Part shown: piece after piece, positions 42,324 through 50,940 of the stretch
Layout of the letters: the number at the start of each line of letters is the position of its first letter
How positions within the stretch are numbered: the stretch's first letter is position 1
DNA from: Planctomycetota bacterium
Lineage (GTDB): Bacteria > Planctomycetota > UBA1135 > GCA-002686595
Length of the DNA stretch: 64,000 nucleotides
NCBI GenBank assembly: GCA_002686265.1
Contig: NZBA01000024.1
Location: 1-64,000 of the forward strand
Direction: 5' to 3'
Notes under the pieces: model-generated
The model's database searches: none
What the model was told of the DNA's origin: nothing
The model's input: the letters and a program-made list of their open reading frames with translations, nothing else
Made by a program: the position numbers and the translations under genes

Positions 42324-43127
42324 ATGACGCCGGGAGCGAGTGAAGCGCACTCCGAGCGCCCCGGTCCCCCGCCGGTCGTGCGCCTGTTGGGGATCCCGAT
42401 CCACCGCACGAGCGCCGCCGACTGTGTCGCGCACGTGCTCGACGAGCTCGACGCGGGCCGGGGCGGTATGCTCGTCACCCCCAACCTCGACCACCTGCGC
42501 CGGCTCGTGGGCGAGGCGGAGTTCCGTGCCCTCTACGCCGGGGCACAGCGCGTCGTGGCCGACGGCATGGTTCTGGTCTGGGCCGCGCGCCTTCAGGGGA
42601 CGCCGCTCCCCGAGCGTGTGGCCGGCTCGGATCTGATCTGGAGCCTGACTCGCGGCGCCGCCGGGCGCGGGCGCAGTGTGTTCCTGCTCGGTGGCGACGA
42701 GGGCATGGCCGAGCGCGCCGCGGCGGTCTTGGCCGAGCGCTGTCCCGGCCTGTCCATCGCCGGCCACCACTGCCCGCCCCGCGGCTTCGAGGAAGACCCG
42801 CGGGCCGCGGCGGACCTCGCGCTGGCCCTGCGCGAGGCGCGCCCGGACGTGATCTACGTCGGCCTCGGCTCGCCCAAGCAGGAGCGACTGATCGAACGCC
42901 TGCGCGGGGAGCACCCGGGCGCTTGGTGGCTGGGTGTCGGCATCAGCTTCAGCTTCGTGACAGGCAGCGTGCGGCGTGCGCCGCGCTGGATGCAGCGTTG
43001 GGGGCTGGAGTGGACCCACCGCCTGGCGCAGGAGCCGCGCCGGCTGGCCCGGCGCTACCTCGTCTTGGGCTTGCCCTTCGCCCTGCGCATGTTCGCGAGC
43101 GCCCTTGCGGTCCGCTTGCGCTCCTGA
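42324..43127 (+). CDS. WecG/TagA/CpsF-family glycosyltransferase
   Basis: A 267-residue GT26 enzyme. Family landmarks are VTPNLDHLRRL (catalytic Asn/Asp region), VVADGMVLVWAARLQGTPLPERVAGSDL, VFLLGGDEGMAERAA, VIYVGLGSPKQERLIERL and WWLGVGISFSFVTGSVRRAPRWMQRWGLEW. Members add N-acetylmannosamine(uronic acid) or similar residues to undecaprenyl-PP-linked sugar as the second step of repeat-unit assembly; the WbaP-like enzyme at 47423 would do the first. The C terminus has basic/amphipathic residues for membrane contact. The start is ATG 42324. Confidence 0.93.
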   Translation: MTPGASEAHSERPGPPPVVRLLGIPIHRTSAADCVAHVLDELDAGRGGMLVTPNLDHLRRLVGEAEFRALYAGAQRVVADGMVLVWAARLQGTPLPERVAGSDLIWSLTRGAAGRGRSVFLLGGDEGMAERAAAVLAERCPGLSIAGHHCPPRGFEEDPRAAADLALALREARPDVIYVGLGSPKQERLIERLRGEHPGAWWLGVGISFSFVTGSVRRAPRWMQRWGLEWTHRLAQEPRRLARRYLVLGLPFALRMFASALAVRLRS

Positions 43128-43138
43128 GCGTCTCCGAT

Positions 43139-43858
43139 CTACTCGCCGAGACCGGTCAAGGCTTGGATGCCGTGGACGTACTTGGAGAGCTTGTCGAGGC
43201 GGAAGGGCAGGTGGCTCGCGATGTGCCCGGCTCCGTCGTCGTCCCGGCGGGCGTACTTGAGCTCGAGCACGATCAGTCCCCGTGCGCGGTGGCGTCTGCG
43301 TAGACCGACCGGTCGCGGCGCTGTGAACTCGAGATCGGTGTCGATGGTGAGGCGGAAGCGTCCGTCGGCCGTGAGCAGGTAGCGGCGATGGTAGCGATTG
43401 AACAGCGCCGGCAGGGAGCGGGCGAGGAGCTCACGGACGTCGATGGGCACCCCTGAGGCGACGGCGTTCCGGAGGGCGCCGCCGCGGGCGAGGAGCTCGG
43501 CGCGGGTCATGGGAGCGAGGGGGAAGCTGGGCTTCGTCCCGACCGTTCCGCGGCGTGTCTTCAGCTCCAGTACGGGGCGCGGCAGGATCCTGTCGGCCCC
43601 GCCCGCATCGTCGCCGTACCAGCGCACGCGCACCTTGCGCCGGTTCGCCATGCCGTTCACGTGGGCGGAGTAGTCCGAGAGGGTCGGGCTGTCGAGGTAG
43701 AGGTTGTTGACGAAGCGCGGCGGGAAGGCCTGGCGGAAGTGCGCCGGGTGCAGGCGCAGGAGCGCCTCGACCGCGGCGAGGTCGATTCCCTGCGCGTGGT
43801 ACTTCCGCTCGTAGCGGTAGTCCTCAGCGTCCGCTGGCTGTCGGCTCGGCTTCGCCAT
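43139..43858 (-). CDS. VTC-domain (polyphosphate polymerase-like) protein
   Basis: A 239-residue protein from ATG 43858 with the tunnel fold of VTC polymerases: ERKYHAQG (basic strand), VNNLYLDSPTLSDYSAH, RRKVRVRWYG, PVLELKTRRGTVGTK and a late LIVLELKYAR, all supplying Arg/Lys and Glu to a triphosphate tunnel. Eukaryotic VTC4 makes polyphosphate; bacterial relatives are common beside DUF4956 and CotH genes, as here, but their product is not established. Its start overlaps the end of the CotH gene by 35 bases, so it is the last gene of a three-gene operon. It is convergent with the wecG-like gene. Confidence 0.88.
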   Translation of the reverse strand: MAKPSRQPADAEDYRYERKYHAQGIDLAAVEALLRLHPAHFRQAFPPRFVNNLYLDSPTLSDYSAHVNGMANRRKVRVRWYGDDAGGADRILPRPVLELKTRRGTVGTKPSFPLAPMTRAELLARGGALRNAVASGVPIDVRELLARSLPALFNRYHRRYLLTADGRFRLTIDTDLEFTAPRPVGLRRRHRARGLIVLELKYARRDDDGAGHIASHLPFRLDKLSKYVHGIQALTGLGE

Positions 43859-46442
43859 AGACGATCTCGTGCGTTCGTTCGTTCTCCGCACGGACGGGGA
43901 CGCCGCGCAGGACGAGGGTGCTTCCGGGTTCTAGCAGGATCAGCTCGCCGACTCCCTCGGCCCGCAGCTCGCCGACTCGCAGCTCTCCCGGTCCGAACTC
44001 GCTCTTCTTCTGGAAGACGGCGAGACCGAAGCGGCAGTCGCGTAGGACGAGTTCGGCGACCGCCAGACGCGAGAGGTCCTTGCAGGCGAGGGCGACCCGC
44101 GCCTCGGCGATCTCGATGGCGAGGACGTTCACCGTGCTGGCCTCGCCCGCGCTGACGCCTTTGTCTCCGCAGCCGCTGATCGACACGCCGTCGATCTCGA
44201 TCATGCTTCCGGAGACGTCGATGGCGTCGTTGCCCGTGTTCACGAAGCGCGAGCCGGTGATGGAGCCGTTGCAGAAGTCGGCGTCCAGGGCGTCCGACAG
44301 GGCGTCGGTGAAGGTGCAACCGTCAATGCTGAAGCTCGTGCGGACGAGGTTCAGCCCGTCCTCGCAGGCGTTGGCGGTAACGCTCACCTGGCTCAAGGCC
44401 GCCGGCGCCTCGTGGAAGGTCAGGGCGCCGGTCAGGTTCCAGCCCGCGCGCTCGATCCCGGCCAACCCGCGCAGGACGACGTGCTGTAGGGTCGAGGTGT
44501 CGGCGCAGCCGGTGACGAGGATTCCGCCGCCCGTGCCGTCGGAGGAGCCGATCACGATCGGCGCGCCGGCTTGGCCGATGAAGCGTAGGGGAGAGCGGGA
44601 GAGGATCATCGCACCCGCGGTGAGGTCCAACTCCGTGCCGGGGCCGCACTCCACGGAGGTCCCCGCTTCGATCACCAAGTCGGTCTCCAGGCGGTGCCGT
44701 CCCGGAGCGATCACCAGTCGGCCGCCGCCCTCGTCTTCGTGGATGAACGGATGGTGCGGGACGGTGGAGGGACTGCGCAGGGCGTTCTCGGCGGCGAGCG
44801 CAAGGCCCGCGTGGGGGTGGGGGACGAGGGCGCGGTTGCGGGCGGGGCCGCCGACGACGCGGTGGACGAGGGCGAACTCGGCCTCGGGGGCGACGCCCTC
44901 GGGGAAGCGAAACACGACCGGGTGCGTCTGGGTGGGGCGGTCGAAGCGCCGCGGCTCGAGCAGGAGCGGGCGGTCGAGCTCGGCCCGCGCCCCGCCGGTG
45001 CTTTCGAGGGCCAGGACTTCCACGGGGAGCATCTGGATGTTCCCGGCTCGGACCGTCACCGTTGTGCCCTCGCGCTCCTCGAGGTAGGCCTGTACGCATT
45101 CGGTGGGCACGAGCAGAGAGCGCACGTACGCCTGGTTGCGGCGCAGGACCGCCGGGTCGAACTCGTAGGTGGGGAACTCCGAGTAGAGGATCGTGAGGGC
45201 TTCCTGAAGCTCTGCATCGACCTCCGCGAGCAGCCCGTCGAGCCAGGCCGGATCGGACAGGCGCCCGAGCTCGGCGAGGTAGAGCGCCGCGAACTCCCGA
45301 TCGGCGAACAGGGTGTGGTTGAACTCGTCGAAACGCGTGAGCAGGCTCCTCTCGCGGATGTCGATGCCGGCGCCGACGATGCTCAGGGAACGCGTGGGCT
45401 TGCCTCCGACCATGTCGAACGCGATCGGCTCCAGGCGCGCGGTGAGGGGGTTGTAGTAGAAGCGGATGTTGTTCCAGCGCGCCCCGTGCTCGCCGCCGAG
45501 GACGTCGATCAGAGCGAAGTAGGTCGCCATGCGCGGGGCGTCGAAGGCCTCGTTGGTGGCGAGCTCGCCGGCGCGGAAGGCCTCGAGCAGTCCGACACCC
45601 TGCAGGTACAGCTCCCGCAGCTCGGGGTCGGCGAGGTGGCGCGCCGTCTGAAAACCGTCGACCTCCCCGGCGACGTAGGTGCCGGCGCCACTGCGGGCGG
45701 AGCCGCGGAACGGCCGGATCTGGGTCATGATCTGGCGCCACATCAGGTCCTCGTTGAAGCGGATGATGGGGCCCTCCCGGCGGCGGTTGTGCTCGATCAG
45801 ACGCTTCTCGAAGTGCTCCTCGAGCGCGTAGATCCCCAGGGACTTGCCGTTCAAGCTGACGTCGATGAACTCATAGCGCAGTGCGACGACGTCTTCGCGC
45901 TCCATGGCGCGTTGCGCCAGCCACTCGAAGATCCAGTTGCGCACGCGCGGGTGGTGCAGGGAGAAGCGCTTCATCCCGTGCAGGGTGTCCTCGCCGCGCG
46001 TCTTCACGCGGAAGGACCACTTGTCTCCCTGCAGATGGTCGATGCCGTCCCCTTTGAGACGCATTCGCACCCGCACCGCGCCCTCGGGTCCGCTGATGGT
46101 GGCCGGCACGAAGTCGCTCTCGGAGAGCAGTAGGGCGCCGCTCTCCAGAGCGCGCTCGCGCTGGGCGGCCAGCCGCTGGCGGTCGGCCCACTTGATGTCG
46201 ATAGCGAGGTGCTCGGGTTCGGCCAGCATCCCGCGCAGTCGGCGCGCGGGCCAGTCGAGTCCGCCGCGCAGGTAGGGCATGACCGAGGTGCCGAGGAATC
46301 CGTCGCGCTGCATGCGCGCACCGGCCGCGAGCAGGAGCCCGGCGGCGGCGGCGAGGAGCGCGCCGCGCGTGATCAGCTTGCGGTGGGCGCGCAGCCGGCG
46401 GGGCAAGGGCGGGCCGGCGGTGGACGGAGCCTCGACCTCCAC
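43824..46442 (-). CDS. CotH kinase-like protein with C-terminal beta-helix
   Basis: An 872-residue protein from GTG 46442. A single membrane anchor (about 26-43) precedes a CotH-like domain (about 75-420) with VRMRLKGDGIDHLQGDKWSFRVK, KRFSLHHPRVRNWIFEW and LIDVLGGEHGARWNNIRFYYN; CotH proteins are kinase-fold enzymes that phosphorylate protein or other targets. Residues about 590-830 form a right-handed parallel beta-helix (repeats around GGGILVTGCADTSTLQHVVLRG, RFVNTGNDAIDVSGSMIEI, CGDKGVSAGEAST), an extracytoplasmic module that usually binds polysaccharide. The start follows the DUF4956 stop directly (TAGGTG) and the VTC gene overlaps its end. The fused helix suggests a surface-polymer target. 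Confidence 0.85.
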   Translation of the reverse strand: MEVEAPSTAGPPLPRRLRAHRKLITRGALLAAAAGLLLAAGARMQRDGFLGTSVMPYLRGGLDWPARRLRGMLAEPEHLAIDIKWADRQRLAAQRERALESGALLLSESDFVPATISGPEGAVRVRMRLKGDGIDHLQGDKWSFRVKTRGEDTLHGMKRFSLHHPRVRNWIFEWLAQRAMEREDVVALRYEFIDVSLNGKSLGIYALEEHFEKRLIEHNRRREGPIIRFNEDLMWRQIMTQIRPFRGSARSGAGTYVAGEVDGFQTARHLADPELRELYLQGVGLLEAFRAGELATNEAFDAPRMATYFALIDVLGGEHGARWNNIRFYYNPLTARLEPIAFDMVGGKPTRSLSIVGAGIDIRERSLLTRFDEFNHTLFADREFAALYLAELGRLSDPAWLDGLLAEVDAELQEALTILYSEFPTYEFDPAVLRRNQAYVRSLLVPTECVQAYLEEREGTTVTVRAGNIQMLPVEVLALESTGGARAELDRPLLLEPRRFDRPTQTHPVVFRFPEGVAPEAEFALVHRVVGGPARNRALVPHPHAGLALAAENALRSPSTVPHHPFIHEDEGGGRLVIAPGRHRLETDLVIEAGTSVECGPGTELDLTAGAMILSRSPLRFIGQAGAPIVIGSSDGTGGGILVTGCADTSTLQHVVLRGLAGIERAGWNLTGALTFHEAPAALSQVSVTANACEDGLNLVRTSFSIDGCTFTDALSDALDADFCNGSITGSRFVNTGNDAIDVSGSMIEIDGVSISGCGDKGVSAGEASTVNVLAIEIAEARVALACKDLSRLAVAELVLRDCRFGLAVFQKKSEFGPGELRVGELRAEGVGELILLEPGSTLVLRGVPVRAENERTHEIVYGEAEPTASGR

Positions 46443-47117
46443 CTAGCGGATCCCGTCGGTGTCCACGAAGCTGACGGTCAAGTCCGCGCTCGCCGCGCGC
46501 AGGGCAGCGTCGGCCGCCGCGAGTTGGTGGTGGTCCTCGAAGCGGACCAGGTAGGCGACTTCCAGAGCGTCCGGACCGTCGTCGAAGCGCACCAGGTTGA
46601 GCCCGCTGGAGTGTTCGCGCACCAACTCGGTGATGCGCTCGAGGCTCAGCCGATCGGTGGCCCCTTGGCCCACGATCAGGTGCAGGCTGCGCGGGTCGGG
46701 AGCGGCGCTCGTGCCGCGGGATGCGGCGATGACCGCCAGGACACCCACCACGCCGATGATCGTGATCAGGCGCTGGTCGGCGCCCAGGCCCAGGCCGATG
46801 GCGATCGTCAGGAACAGGTAGGCCAATTCCTCGGGTTCCTTGATGGCCGTGCGGAAGCGGACGATCGACAGAGCGCCCACCAGACCGAGGGAGAGGGCCA
46901 GGGAGGACTTGACGATGGTGATGATGATCATCGTCGTCATGCCGACCGTGACGAAGTGCCGCGCCAGGCTCGAGCGGTTCGTCAGGGAACGGCCGAAGCG
47001 GACGTAGATCATCCCCACCAGGGCGGACAGAGCGGCCGCCAGGAGCAAGTTGAGGACGAACCCGGGCAGGGAAATGGCGGGAACGTCGGTGGCGAGGACT
47101 TCGGAGATGGATTGCAC
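46443..47117 (-). CDS. DUF4956 membrane protein
   Basis: Probably 224 residues from GTG 47117. Four or so transmembrane helices include PGFVLNLLLAAALSALVGMIYVRFG and the family signature SSLALSLGLVGALSIVRFRTAIKEPEELAYLF, followed by a soluble tail of about 90 residues with a possible ferredoxin-like fold. DUF4956 proteins co-occur with VTC and CotH genes; their function is unproven. The frame stays open to an ATG at 47333, but that extension is low-complexity and the promoter-like box at 47160-47167 lies inside it, favouring the shorter start. The stop touches the CotH start (TAGGTG). Confidence 0.85.
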   Translation of the reverse strand: MQSISEVLATDVPAISLPGFVLNLLLAAALSALVGMIYVRFGRSLTNRSSLARHFVTVGMTTMIIITIVKSSLALSLGLVGALSIVRFRTAIKEPEELAYLFLTIAIGLGLGADQRLITIIGVVGVLAVIAASRGTSAAPDPRSLHLIVGQGATDRLSLERITELVREHSSGLNLVRFDDGPDALEVAYLVRFEDHHQLAAADAALRAASADLTVSFVDTDGIR

Positions 47118-47422
47118 CGGGACTGGCGGGGCTAGGGTGAGCGGAGCGTACCGACCAAGAAGATACCCGATCGTCGCCTGGGGAGGGGTGCGGCCGGGCC
47201 GGTGGCTCTGTAGCGCGCCATCGGCTCCTGGCCCATTGCGTGATCCAAGCGCGGCACGTAGTATCGCCCGAGATCGCACACTTGGTTTCGCAACATGAAT
47301 CGCCTCGCTCAGAGCCTGAGCCTGCTCGCCCATGGGCTCAGCTCCCCCTCACAAGGGAACTTCGTGATACGAGAGTCTTCTTTTTCCGCTCGCCGAGACT
47401 TCCAGAGAACACAGGTTCTTCC
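47118..47422. other. Divergent region between DUF4956 and sugar transferase genes
   Basis: About 305 bases. It holds the minus-strand box GGTATCTT at 47160-47167 and, on the plus strand near 47259, TAGTAT as a weak candidate for the sugar transferase. Open frames on both strands here look non-coding. Confidence 0.35.
47160..47167 (-). promoter_or_regulatory. -10-like box of the DUF4956-CotH-VTC operon
   Basis: GGTATCTT on the minus strand fits GNTANNNT, 42 bases before GTG 47117. Its position argues against the longer start at 47333. Confidence 0.4.
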
Positions 47423-48628
47423 ATGACTCAGAGGAGAGAACTGCGCGCACCCCCCGAAGGCCGGCCGAGCCTCTCGTTGGACGAGGTGTTCGCCTGGCGC
47501 AAGATGACTTCGGAAGTCCTGAGCGCCGATGACTTCGAGTACGCCGCACGGCGTGAGTACAACCTCTCGGTCCGTAGCGGCCGAGCGTTTTCGCTGATCC
47601 TGTTGCGTCCCCAGGCCTCCACCGCGCCGGACCTGGCGGCCATCGGCGAGGTGCTGCTCGAACGCACCCGTTGTTCCGACGTGGTCGGCGCGATGCGCGG
47701 GGACACCCTCGCCGCGCTCCTGCCCGAGACTGACGGTGCGGGCGCCTGGACTCTGGTCGATTCGATCCGCGCCGCCCTGCCCGCAGGCGGGGAGGGCGTC
47801 GAAGTGACCGTCGGGTCACACCCGGACGACCACTCCGCCGATGAGCGGCGCGGGGGCGGTGGGGACGAAGAGGGTCGCCCCGGTCCTCCGGGGAATGGCT
47901 CGGGCGGCTCGGGCCGCTCCACGCAGCAGCGCCGCGACAAGGCCAAGGCCGAATCGCGGGGCGAGCCCGCGCCGATCGGCTCTTCGACCGCGCGCCCGGT
48001 GGAGGACGTCATGGGCCTCTTCGTGCAGTCAATCTCCTTCTCCAAGCGACTGATCGACGTCGTGGTCTCGGCGGTCCTGCTCCTCCTGCTCTGGCCGTTG
48101 TTTCTGTTCATCGGGGCCGCGGTTGTCCTCACGAGCAAGGGAGGGGCGCTGTATCGCCAGCAGCGCGCCGGCCTGGGCGGGAGGCCGTTCACGTTCTACA
48201 AGTTCCGCACGATGGAGGAAGACGCCGAGGAGAACTGGGCCGAGCTGATCTCGCGCAACGAGCAAGAGGGGCCCGTCTTCAAGATCGCCGACGACCCGCG
48301 CATCACGGGCGTGGGCAGGTTCCTGCGGCGCTCGAGCCTCGACGAGCTACCGCAGCTGTGGAACGTGCTCAAGGGTGACATGACCCTCGTCGGGCCGCGG
48401 CCGCCGAAGGTCGAGGAAGTGAGCGAATACGAGCCCTGGCAGCGGCAGCGGCTCGACGTCACCGGGGGGCTGACTTGTACCTGGCAGGTGAGCGGCCGCA
48501 GCGAGATCATGTTCCGCGACTGGATGCGGATGGACATCAACTACGTGCGCTCACGCGGCGCCTGGGTCGATGCAAAGCTCTTGCTGCGCACCGTCGGCGC
48601 GGTCCTGACGGGTCGCGGAGCCTACTGA
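47423..48628 (+). CDS. Undecaprenyl-phosphate sugar phosphotransferase (WbaP/WcaJ-type) with N-terminal GGDEF-like domain
   Basis: A 401-residue protein from ATG 47423. Residues about 25-130 look like a degenerate GGDEF domain (FEYAARREYNLSVRSGRAF, CSDVVGAMRGDTLAALLPETD, VEVTVGSHPDD), lacking the GGDEF signature. A Gly/Ser/charged linker (about 135-190) leads to a membrane helix (LIDVVVSAVLLLLLWPLF) and the bacterial sugar transferase domain with RQQRAGLGGRPFTFYKFRTM, DPRITGVGRFLRRSSLDELPQLWNVLKGDMTLVGPRPP and terminal QVSGRSE. The enzyme puts the first sugar-phosphate on undecaprenyl phosphate, starting repeat-unit synthesis. The odd head replaces the usual multi-helix CoA-binding-like region and may sense a nucleotide signal or simply be structural. 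Confidence 0.9.
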   Translation: MTQRRELRAPPEGRPSLSLDEVFAWRKMTSEVLSADDFEYAARREYNLSVRSGRAFSLILLRPQASTAPDLAAIGEVLLERTRCSDVVGAMRGDTLAALLPETDGAGAWTLVDSIRAALPAGGEGVEVTVGSHPDDHSADERRGGGGDEEGRPGPPGNGSGGSGRSTQQRRDKAKAESRGEPAPIGSSTARPVEDVMGLFVQSISFSKRLIDVVVSAVLLLLLWPLFLFIGAAVVLTSKGGALYRQQRAGLGGRPFTFYKFRTMEEDAEENWAELISRNEQEGPVFKIADDPRITGVGRFLRRSSLDELPQLWNVLKGDMTLVGPRPPKVEEVSEYEPWQRQRLDVTGGLTCTWQVSGRSEIMFRDWMRMDINYVRSRGAWVDAKLLLRTVGAVLTGRGAY

Positions 48629-48631
48629 GGA

Positions 48632-48647
48632 GCGCGCCGGAGCGCGC
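48632..48647 (+). terminator. Hairpin after the sugar transferase gene
   Basis: GCGCGC, CGGA loop, GCGCGC: a perfect 6-bp stem starting 3 bases after the TGA. No T-tract follows. Confidence 0.35.
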
Positions 48648-49034
48648 GCTGTTCCCGGGGCCGCCGGGTGAGGGCGGATCCGTCGGGGGCGCTTGCGCCC
48701 GGCCTCAGTCGCGCCCTGCGAGCAGGTTCCATTGGGGGGGGCGTAGAGTGTGCCCGACCCGGAGGCGGGGGGCGCGCACGCGCAGGAAACGACCGCCGCA
48801 GGCGGCTCCGGCAAGGAATCCGGCCGAGAAGAAGCAACTCCAGAAGATCAGGTCCATGGGCGCGCTCGCACTGGGAGATGGGGTTCTTGCGGGGCGGTCA
48901 GGCGAGAGTCGGCGAGTCTCGGCCCTCTTTCTCTTGGTTCCGCAATAAGGCACGGGGGGGCGCAATGCCAGCCCGCTCTCCCATCAGAGTTCGAGATGGC
49001 CCCGGCTTCCCTGAGGCGGGATTCCCCGATCTGG

Positions 49035-49042
49035 GCTACACT
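49035..49042 (+). promoter_or_regulatory. -10-like box upstream of the secreted repeat protein
   Basis: GCTACACT fits GNTANNNT, 73 bases before GTG 49116. Confidence 0.35.
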
Positions 49043-49115
49043 CCTGCGACTGGAGGCGAGTCAGGAAGGCTCGCCGACCCCATCGACGAGCATCCTGGAG
49101 GAGGAGAGCCTGCCA

Positions 49116-50918
49116 GTGCTAGCGCGCCGCACGATAACGACCCTGTTTTTCTGTTCCCTGGCAGCCCTCGGAGCCTTCGCGCCGGGGGGAGCGCCGGTGG
49201 TCCGCAAGGTGACTTTCAGCGATCCGCCGGGAGTCCCCACCGGGCACCTGCCGATGGATGGGGGCCGGCTGTTCCCCACCAGTCAGAACTTCATCGAGGA
49301 CGACGTCTTCGTCGAGGCTTTCTGGCTGCGCAATAGCTGGGACGCCTTCGACCAGGGCCACTTCCATCACCTGGAGCTTCTGCGCGAGACCTTTCACGGC
49401 TTCGAGACCGACACAGGCTTCGGCCCTGATGAGCAGGGCGTCTACCTGGAGCTCGCCGAGGGTGGGGTCTTCGACCTGATCAGCTTCGACTATCGGGCGG
49501 ACTACTCGCAGTCGGGGCAGGCCGAGGTGTTCGACGTGCACCTGCAGGTCGCTCCGGATCTCGACCCGACGGCGCCGGTCTTTCCGATCACCTTGCCCGC
49601 CATCGAGGACGGCAACTGGCACACGCTTGCGATTCCCGGCGTCTGGGACACCGAGCAGGTCTTCCTGACGGCGACCATGGGGCTGACTGCCGTCGACCAG
49701 ATGCGCTTGGACAACGTGGTCGTCGGCCTGGCCGAGGACGTGGCCAGTGAGGATTTCGAGTCGGCGTCCTTCGACGGAGGCTCGGGCAACTGGTTGGGGC
49801 CCTGGGAGGTCGACGGGGACGTGCGCATCGGTTCGGTCATCGGGGAGCAGAGCCGGGTCTGTCGGATCAAGGACTCCGGCGCCCTCACCCGAGCCCTCGA
49901 CCTCTCGGGCCTGCTCAACCAGCGCCTGACGATCGAGGTGATGGTGATCAACTACGAGGACGACGACCGCGCAACGATCGAGGCGAGCAGTGACGGCGTG
50001 GTGTTCACGCCCGTCCTGGAGCTCTCCGCCGCCGACAGCGACGGCGTGTTCCACTCGCACCTGCTCGATCTGGGCGCGGTGGCGGCGTCGGAGACCTTCG
50101 AGTTGCGTGTGGTGACCGAGACCTCCGGTGCGACACCCGACTACCTGATGATCGACGACGTCGTCGTGCGCGGCGTCGTGACCCTGGGGGATCTGCCGGT
50201 CGCCGACGCCGGAGACGACCTGGACTCCCTGGTCGAGCCCGGCGCCGATTCGGCCCTCGTGGAGCTCGACGGTGGAGCCTCCTACGATCCCGACGGAGTC
50301 ATCGTGGCCTACGAGTGGTCGGAGGGCGGCATTCCGCTGGCCGATACACCCATCGCCACCCTGGACCTCGACTTGGGCGTGCACGAGCTGCTCCTGACCG
50401 TCGAGGACGACCTCGGGAATCGCTCCAACGACGGGCTGCGCGTGGCGGTCAACCCACCGACGGTGGCCCACGACGGCTTCGAGTCGGCGGATCTTCTGGG
50501 TGGCTCGGGGGCGTGGATCGCGCCTTGGACGCCCGCGGGCAACGTGATGGTCGGTGGAGGGTTCGTCCACGAGGGTCTGAAGAGCGTGCGCATCAAGGAC
50601 TCCGGCTCCCTGGAGCGCATCGCCCTGCTGCCGGGGGCGGTCGACGTGCGCCTGCGCTTCTGGGCCTGGGTCCTCTCCTACGAGCCCGGTGACGTGGCGC
50701 GCGTGCTGGTCAGTTCCGACGGGATCGCCTACACGACCCTCTACGAGTTCACCGACGCCGACAGCGACGACAGCTACCACTACTTCGACTTCGATCTCTC
50801 GGGCATGGGCCTGACCTTCGAAAGCGGCCTGCACCTGCTGTTCATCACGGACACCGAGCCCGCGGGGTTGGATCGGGACCGCTTCGTCATCGACTCGATC
50901 GAAATCCTCGGGCGTTGA
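49116..50918 (+). CDS. Secreted protein with duplicated beta-sandwich modules and a PKD-like domain
   Basis: About 600 residues from GTG 49116, which has a GGAGGAG ribosome binding site and opens directly into a signal peptide (RRTITTLFFCSLAALGAFA). An N-terminal beta-rich domain is followed by two related modules of about 140 residues: EDFESASFDGGSGNWLGPW with CRIKDSGALTR, and HDGFESADLLGGSGAWIAPW with VRIKDSGSLER. Between them is a PKD/cadherin-like domain (VADAGDDLDSL, ELDGGASYDPDGVIVAYEW). The modules look like lectin-type jelly rolls and may bind glycans. There is no PEP-CTERM tail, so the neighbouring exosortase is not its route. An earlier ATG near 48994 is in frame but leaves no signal at the N terminus. 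Confidence 0.8.
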   Translation: MLARRTITTLFFCSLAALGAFAPGGAPVVRKVTFSDPPGVPTGHLPMDGGRLFPTSQNFIEDDVFVEAFWLRNSWDAFDQGHFHHLELLRETFHGFETDTGFGPDEQGVYLELAEGGVFDLISFDYRADYSQSGQAEVFDVHLQVAPDLDPTAPVFPITLPAIEDGNWHTLAIPGVWDTEQVFLTATMGLTAVDQMRLDNVVVGLAEDVASEDFESASFDGGSGNWLGPWEVDGDVRIGSVIGEQSRVCRIKDSGALTRALDLSGLLNQRLTIEVMVINYEDDDRATIEASSDGVVFTPVLELSAADSDGVFHSHLLDLGAVAASETFELRVVTETSGATPDYLMIDDVVVRGVVTLGDLPVADAGDDLDSLVEPGADSALVELDGGASYDPDGVIVAYEWSEGGIPLADTPIATLDLDLGVHELLLTVEDDLGNRSNDGLRVAVNPPTVAHDGFESADLLGGSGAWIAPWTPAGNVMVGGGFVHEGLKSVRIKDSGSLERIALLPGAVDVRLRFWAWVLSYEPGDVARVLVSSDGIAYTTLYEFTDADSDDSYHYFDFDLSGMGLTFESGLHLLFITDTEPAGLDRDRFVIDSIEILGR

Positions 50919-50940
50919 GGGACGGGGCGCGCCGGGGCTC

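Larger units (their letters stand above)
48629..49115. other. Gap between sugar transferase and secreted repeat protein
   Basis: A 487-base stretch with a hairpin after the upstream stop (48632-48647) and a promoter-like box at 49035-49042. A 50-codon minus-strand frame (48705-48857) with one hydrophobic stretch is the only candidate gene and is not convincing. Confidence 0.4.

Noticed and set aside
48705-48857. 50-residue minus-strand membrane peptide
   Set aside because: One hydrophobic stretch but no ribosome site, promoter box or known motif; likely chance.
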